Notes under the pieces: model-generated
What the model was told of the DNA's origin: nothing
What the model saw: only the letters and a program-made list of their open reading frames with translations
Database searches by the model: none
In this document: positions 62,959-64,000 of the stretch, in pieces
Position numbering within the stretch: position 1 is the first letter of the stretch
Layout: each line of letters opens with the position of its first letter
Assembly: GCF_020071995.1 (NCBI RefSeq)
Contig: NZ_JABWTK010000013.1
Span: forward strand, 1 to 64,000
Origin: Planococcus chinensis
GTDB taxonomy: Bacteria > Bacillota > Bacilli > Bacillales_A > Planococcaceae
DNA length: 64,000 nucleotides
Direction: 5' to 3'
Position numbers and translations under genes: made by a program

Positions 62959-64000
62959 TTATAATTTCACTTCATAGCCAATACCATTCTCTGCACTTAG
63001 CGCCACTTCTCCGTTGTCCACATGGATTTCCGGGACGACAATGTCTTCCTCCCAAAAATGATGCGAATCGGAAAAATCGCCGGGCAAGATGATTTCAGGC
63101 AAAGATGCCAAAGCCAGATTATGCGCTTTTGAGACACCGAACTCAATCATGCCGCCAACCCACATGCCGATGGAATGGTTATTGCACAATCTTGCAATTT
63201 TGAGTGTCTCACTCCAGCCGCCAAGGCGTCCCATTTTCAGGACAACCATATCCCCCGCTTGCTCCTCGATCATCCGTTGGACGTCTTCGAAACTTCGGAT
63301 ACTTTCATCCAGGCAAATGGCAGTTTTCATTGATTTCTTTGCTTTTGCATGGAGCTGCCACTGTTCTTCCCCGAAAGGCTGTTCGATCAAGGCAAAACCT
63401 GCCTGATCCAGTTCCAGCAATTGTTCAAACGTTTCTTCCGCAAAACTGCCATTGGCATCTGCGAAAAATAGCTGCTTTGGATATTTCCGGATGATGCTTG
63501 ACAGCAAATCCAAATCAGAAGTAGGGCCGATTTTGATTTTGATGCGTTTATAACCTGCTTCAGTCGCCTTTGCCACTTGGCTTTCAATGTTCTCCGGATC
63601 TGCAGCCACCACAATACCTGCCGGAATCGCCTTTTTTTCTCCGCCGACGAGTTTCCATAACGGCACTCCTTTTTTCTTAGCGAATAAATCCCAGACAGCC
63701 ATTTCAATAGCGGCTTTCGCCATCCGATTGCCTTTCACTTGCTGGAAGATCCGGTTGACTTGCCCAGGGTGCTTCAGGTTTTGATGCAGCAATAACGGAA
63801 TCAGCACCTCTTGAATAACAAAGCGGCAGCTCGCCACCGTCTCTTCCGTATACCATGGTGTTGTGAACGCGACACATTCTCCGTAGCCTTGCAAGCCTTC
63901 CGCATCACTGACTTTTACAATCAGGCTCTCCCGCTCTTCCACCACCTGCAAAGACGTCTTGAATGATTGTTTTAACGGTTTCCTTACTTCTGTTAAATCA
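62959..64000 (-). CDS. menC: o-Succinylbenzoate synthase (5' end outside window)
   Basis: At least 347 residues; the frame is open to the right window edge (the TTG at 63951 is not the start, since the coding pattern VRKPLKQSFKTSLQ continues upstream). Enolase superfamily MLE/OSBS branch: base KIKIG, metal ligands FADANGS / IEQPF / CLDESI, and catalytic VLKMGRLGG. Dehydrates SHCHC to OSB in menaquinone synthesis. N-succinylamino acid racemases share this fold, so activity is by synteny with the Bacillus men locus. Confidence 0.88.
   Translation of the reverse strand, partial: DLTEVRKPLKQSFKTSLQVVEERESLIVKVSDAEGLQGYGECVAFTTPWYTEETVASCRFVIQEVLIPLLLHQNLKHPGQVNRIFQQVKGNRMAKAAIEMAVWDLFAKKKGVPLWKLVGGEKKAIPAGIVVAADPENIESQVAKATEAGYKRIKIKIGPTSDLDLLSSIIRKYPKQLFFADANGSFAEETFEQLLELDQAGFALIEQPFGEEQWQLHAKAKKSMKTAICLDESIRSFEDVQRMIEEQAGDMVVLKMGRLGGWSETLKIARLCNNHSIGMWVGGMIEFGVSKAHNLALASLPEIILPGDFSDSHHFWEEDIVVPEIHVDNGEVALSAENGIGYEVKL

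Overview
The window looks like a chromosomal segment of a Planococcaceae member (Planococcus/Planomicrobium type, low-to-moderate GC Bacillota). This rests on protein resemblance and on a gene order that follows the Bacillus subtilis tyrS-acsA-acuABC-ccpA-aroA-ytxJHG-murC-sftA-ytpRQP-ytoP and trmB-dat-pepV-ytzE-rsuA-murJ-ytfP-leuS blocks, then ytqAB, a metK/pckA divergent pair, ytmA-ytkD-dps-yidD and menC. Coding is dense. There is no rRNA, tRNA, CRISPR array, prophage or intact insertion sequence.

Layout. 1-5 kb holds an RsbR-type stressosome protein, a binding-protein-like gene, a stress protein with a near-perfect SigB promoter, a small exported protein, and tyrS behind a T-box. 5.3-15 kb holds a class A penicillin-binding protein, acsA divergent from acuABC (acetyl-CoA synthetase and its acetylation control), ccpA, and the fused chorismate mutase/DAHP synthase. 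15-25 kb holds the SigB-type ytxGHJ group, murC, the soluble DNA translocase SftA with ytpR/ytpQ, and a small redox/lipoprotein/NTP-hygiene operon. 25-36 kb holds the M42 peptidase, the thpR-ytlR-trmB-ytnP operon, pepV-dat, ytzE, murJ-rsuA and ytfP. 36-43.7 kb holds leuS (T-box, CTC specifier), scoAB with a CcpA site, an MFS exporter and ytqAB. 43.7-52.4 kb is more accessory: an AT-rich patch with an orphan membrane protein, a short UvrA paralog with a GNAT gene, a Na+/H+ antiporter with a DUF421 gene, a luciferase-like oxidoreductase with an alpha/beta hydrolase fold lacking its nucleophile, and a gamma-carbonic anhydrase. 52.5-64 kb holds metK (SAM-I riboswitch), pckA, ytmA-ytkD, dps (SigB-like promoter), yidD, a Zur-controlled His-rich zinc-binding lipoprotein, a small ATPase/SMI1 cluster, a MOSC protein and 5'-truncated menC.

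Themes. Carbon flux around acetyl-CoA and PEP is concentrated here (acsA, acuABC, scoAB, pckA), with the regulator CcpA in the same window, a cre in front of scoA and a CcpN-like box on the pckA -10. General stress is the second theme: three SigB-type promoters (gsp17M-like, ytxGHJ, dps) plus an RsbR paralog.

The most unusual structures are non-coding. First, a ~340-370 bp dispersed element occurs in two inverted copies, and each copy is bracketed by a duplicated local transcription terminator. Second, between ytfP and leuS there is an array of 11 units of the TTTATCTGC/TTTACTTGC type spaced 20-21 bp apart, about two helical turns. Third, a long hairpin repeat with a tandem 45-bp unit reaches almost to the ytfP start codon. 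Starts for pbp1A, acsA, metK, ccpA, aroA, dat, ytfP, ytqB, the ATPase and others were moved downstream of the longest open frame using ribosome binding sites, family length or overlap with RNA leaders.
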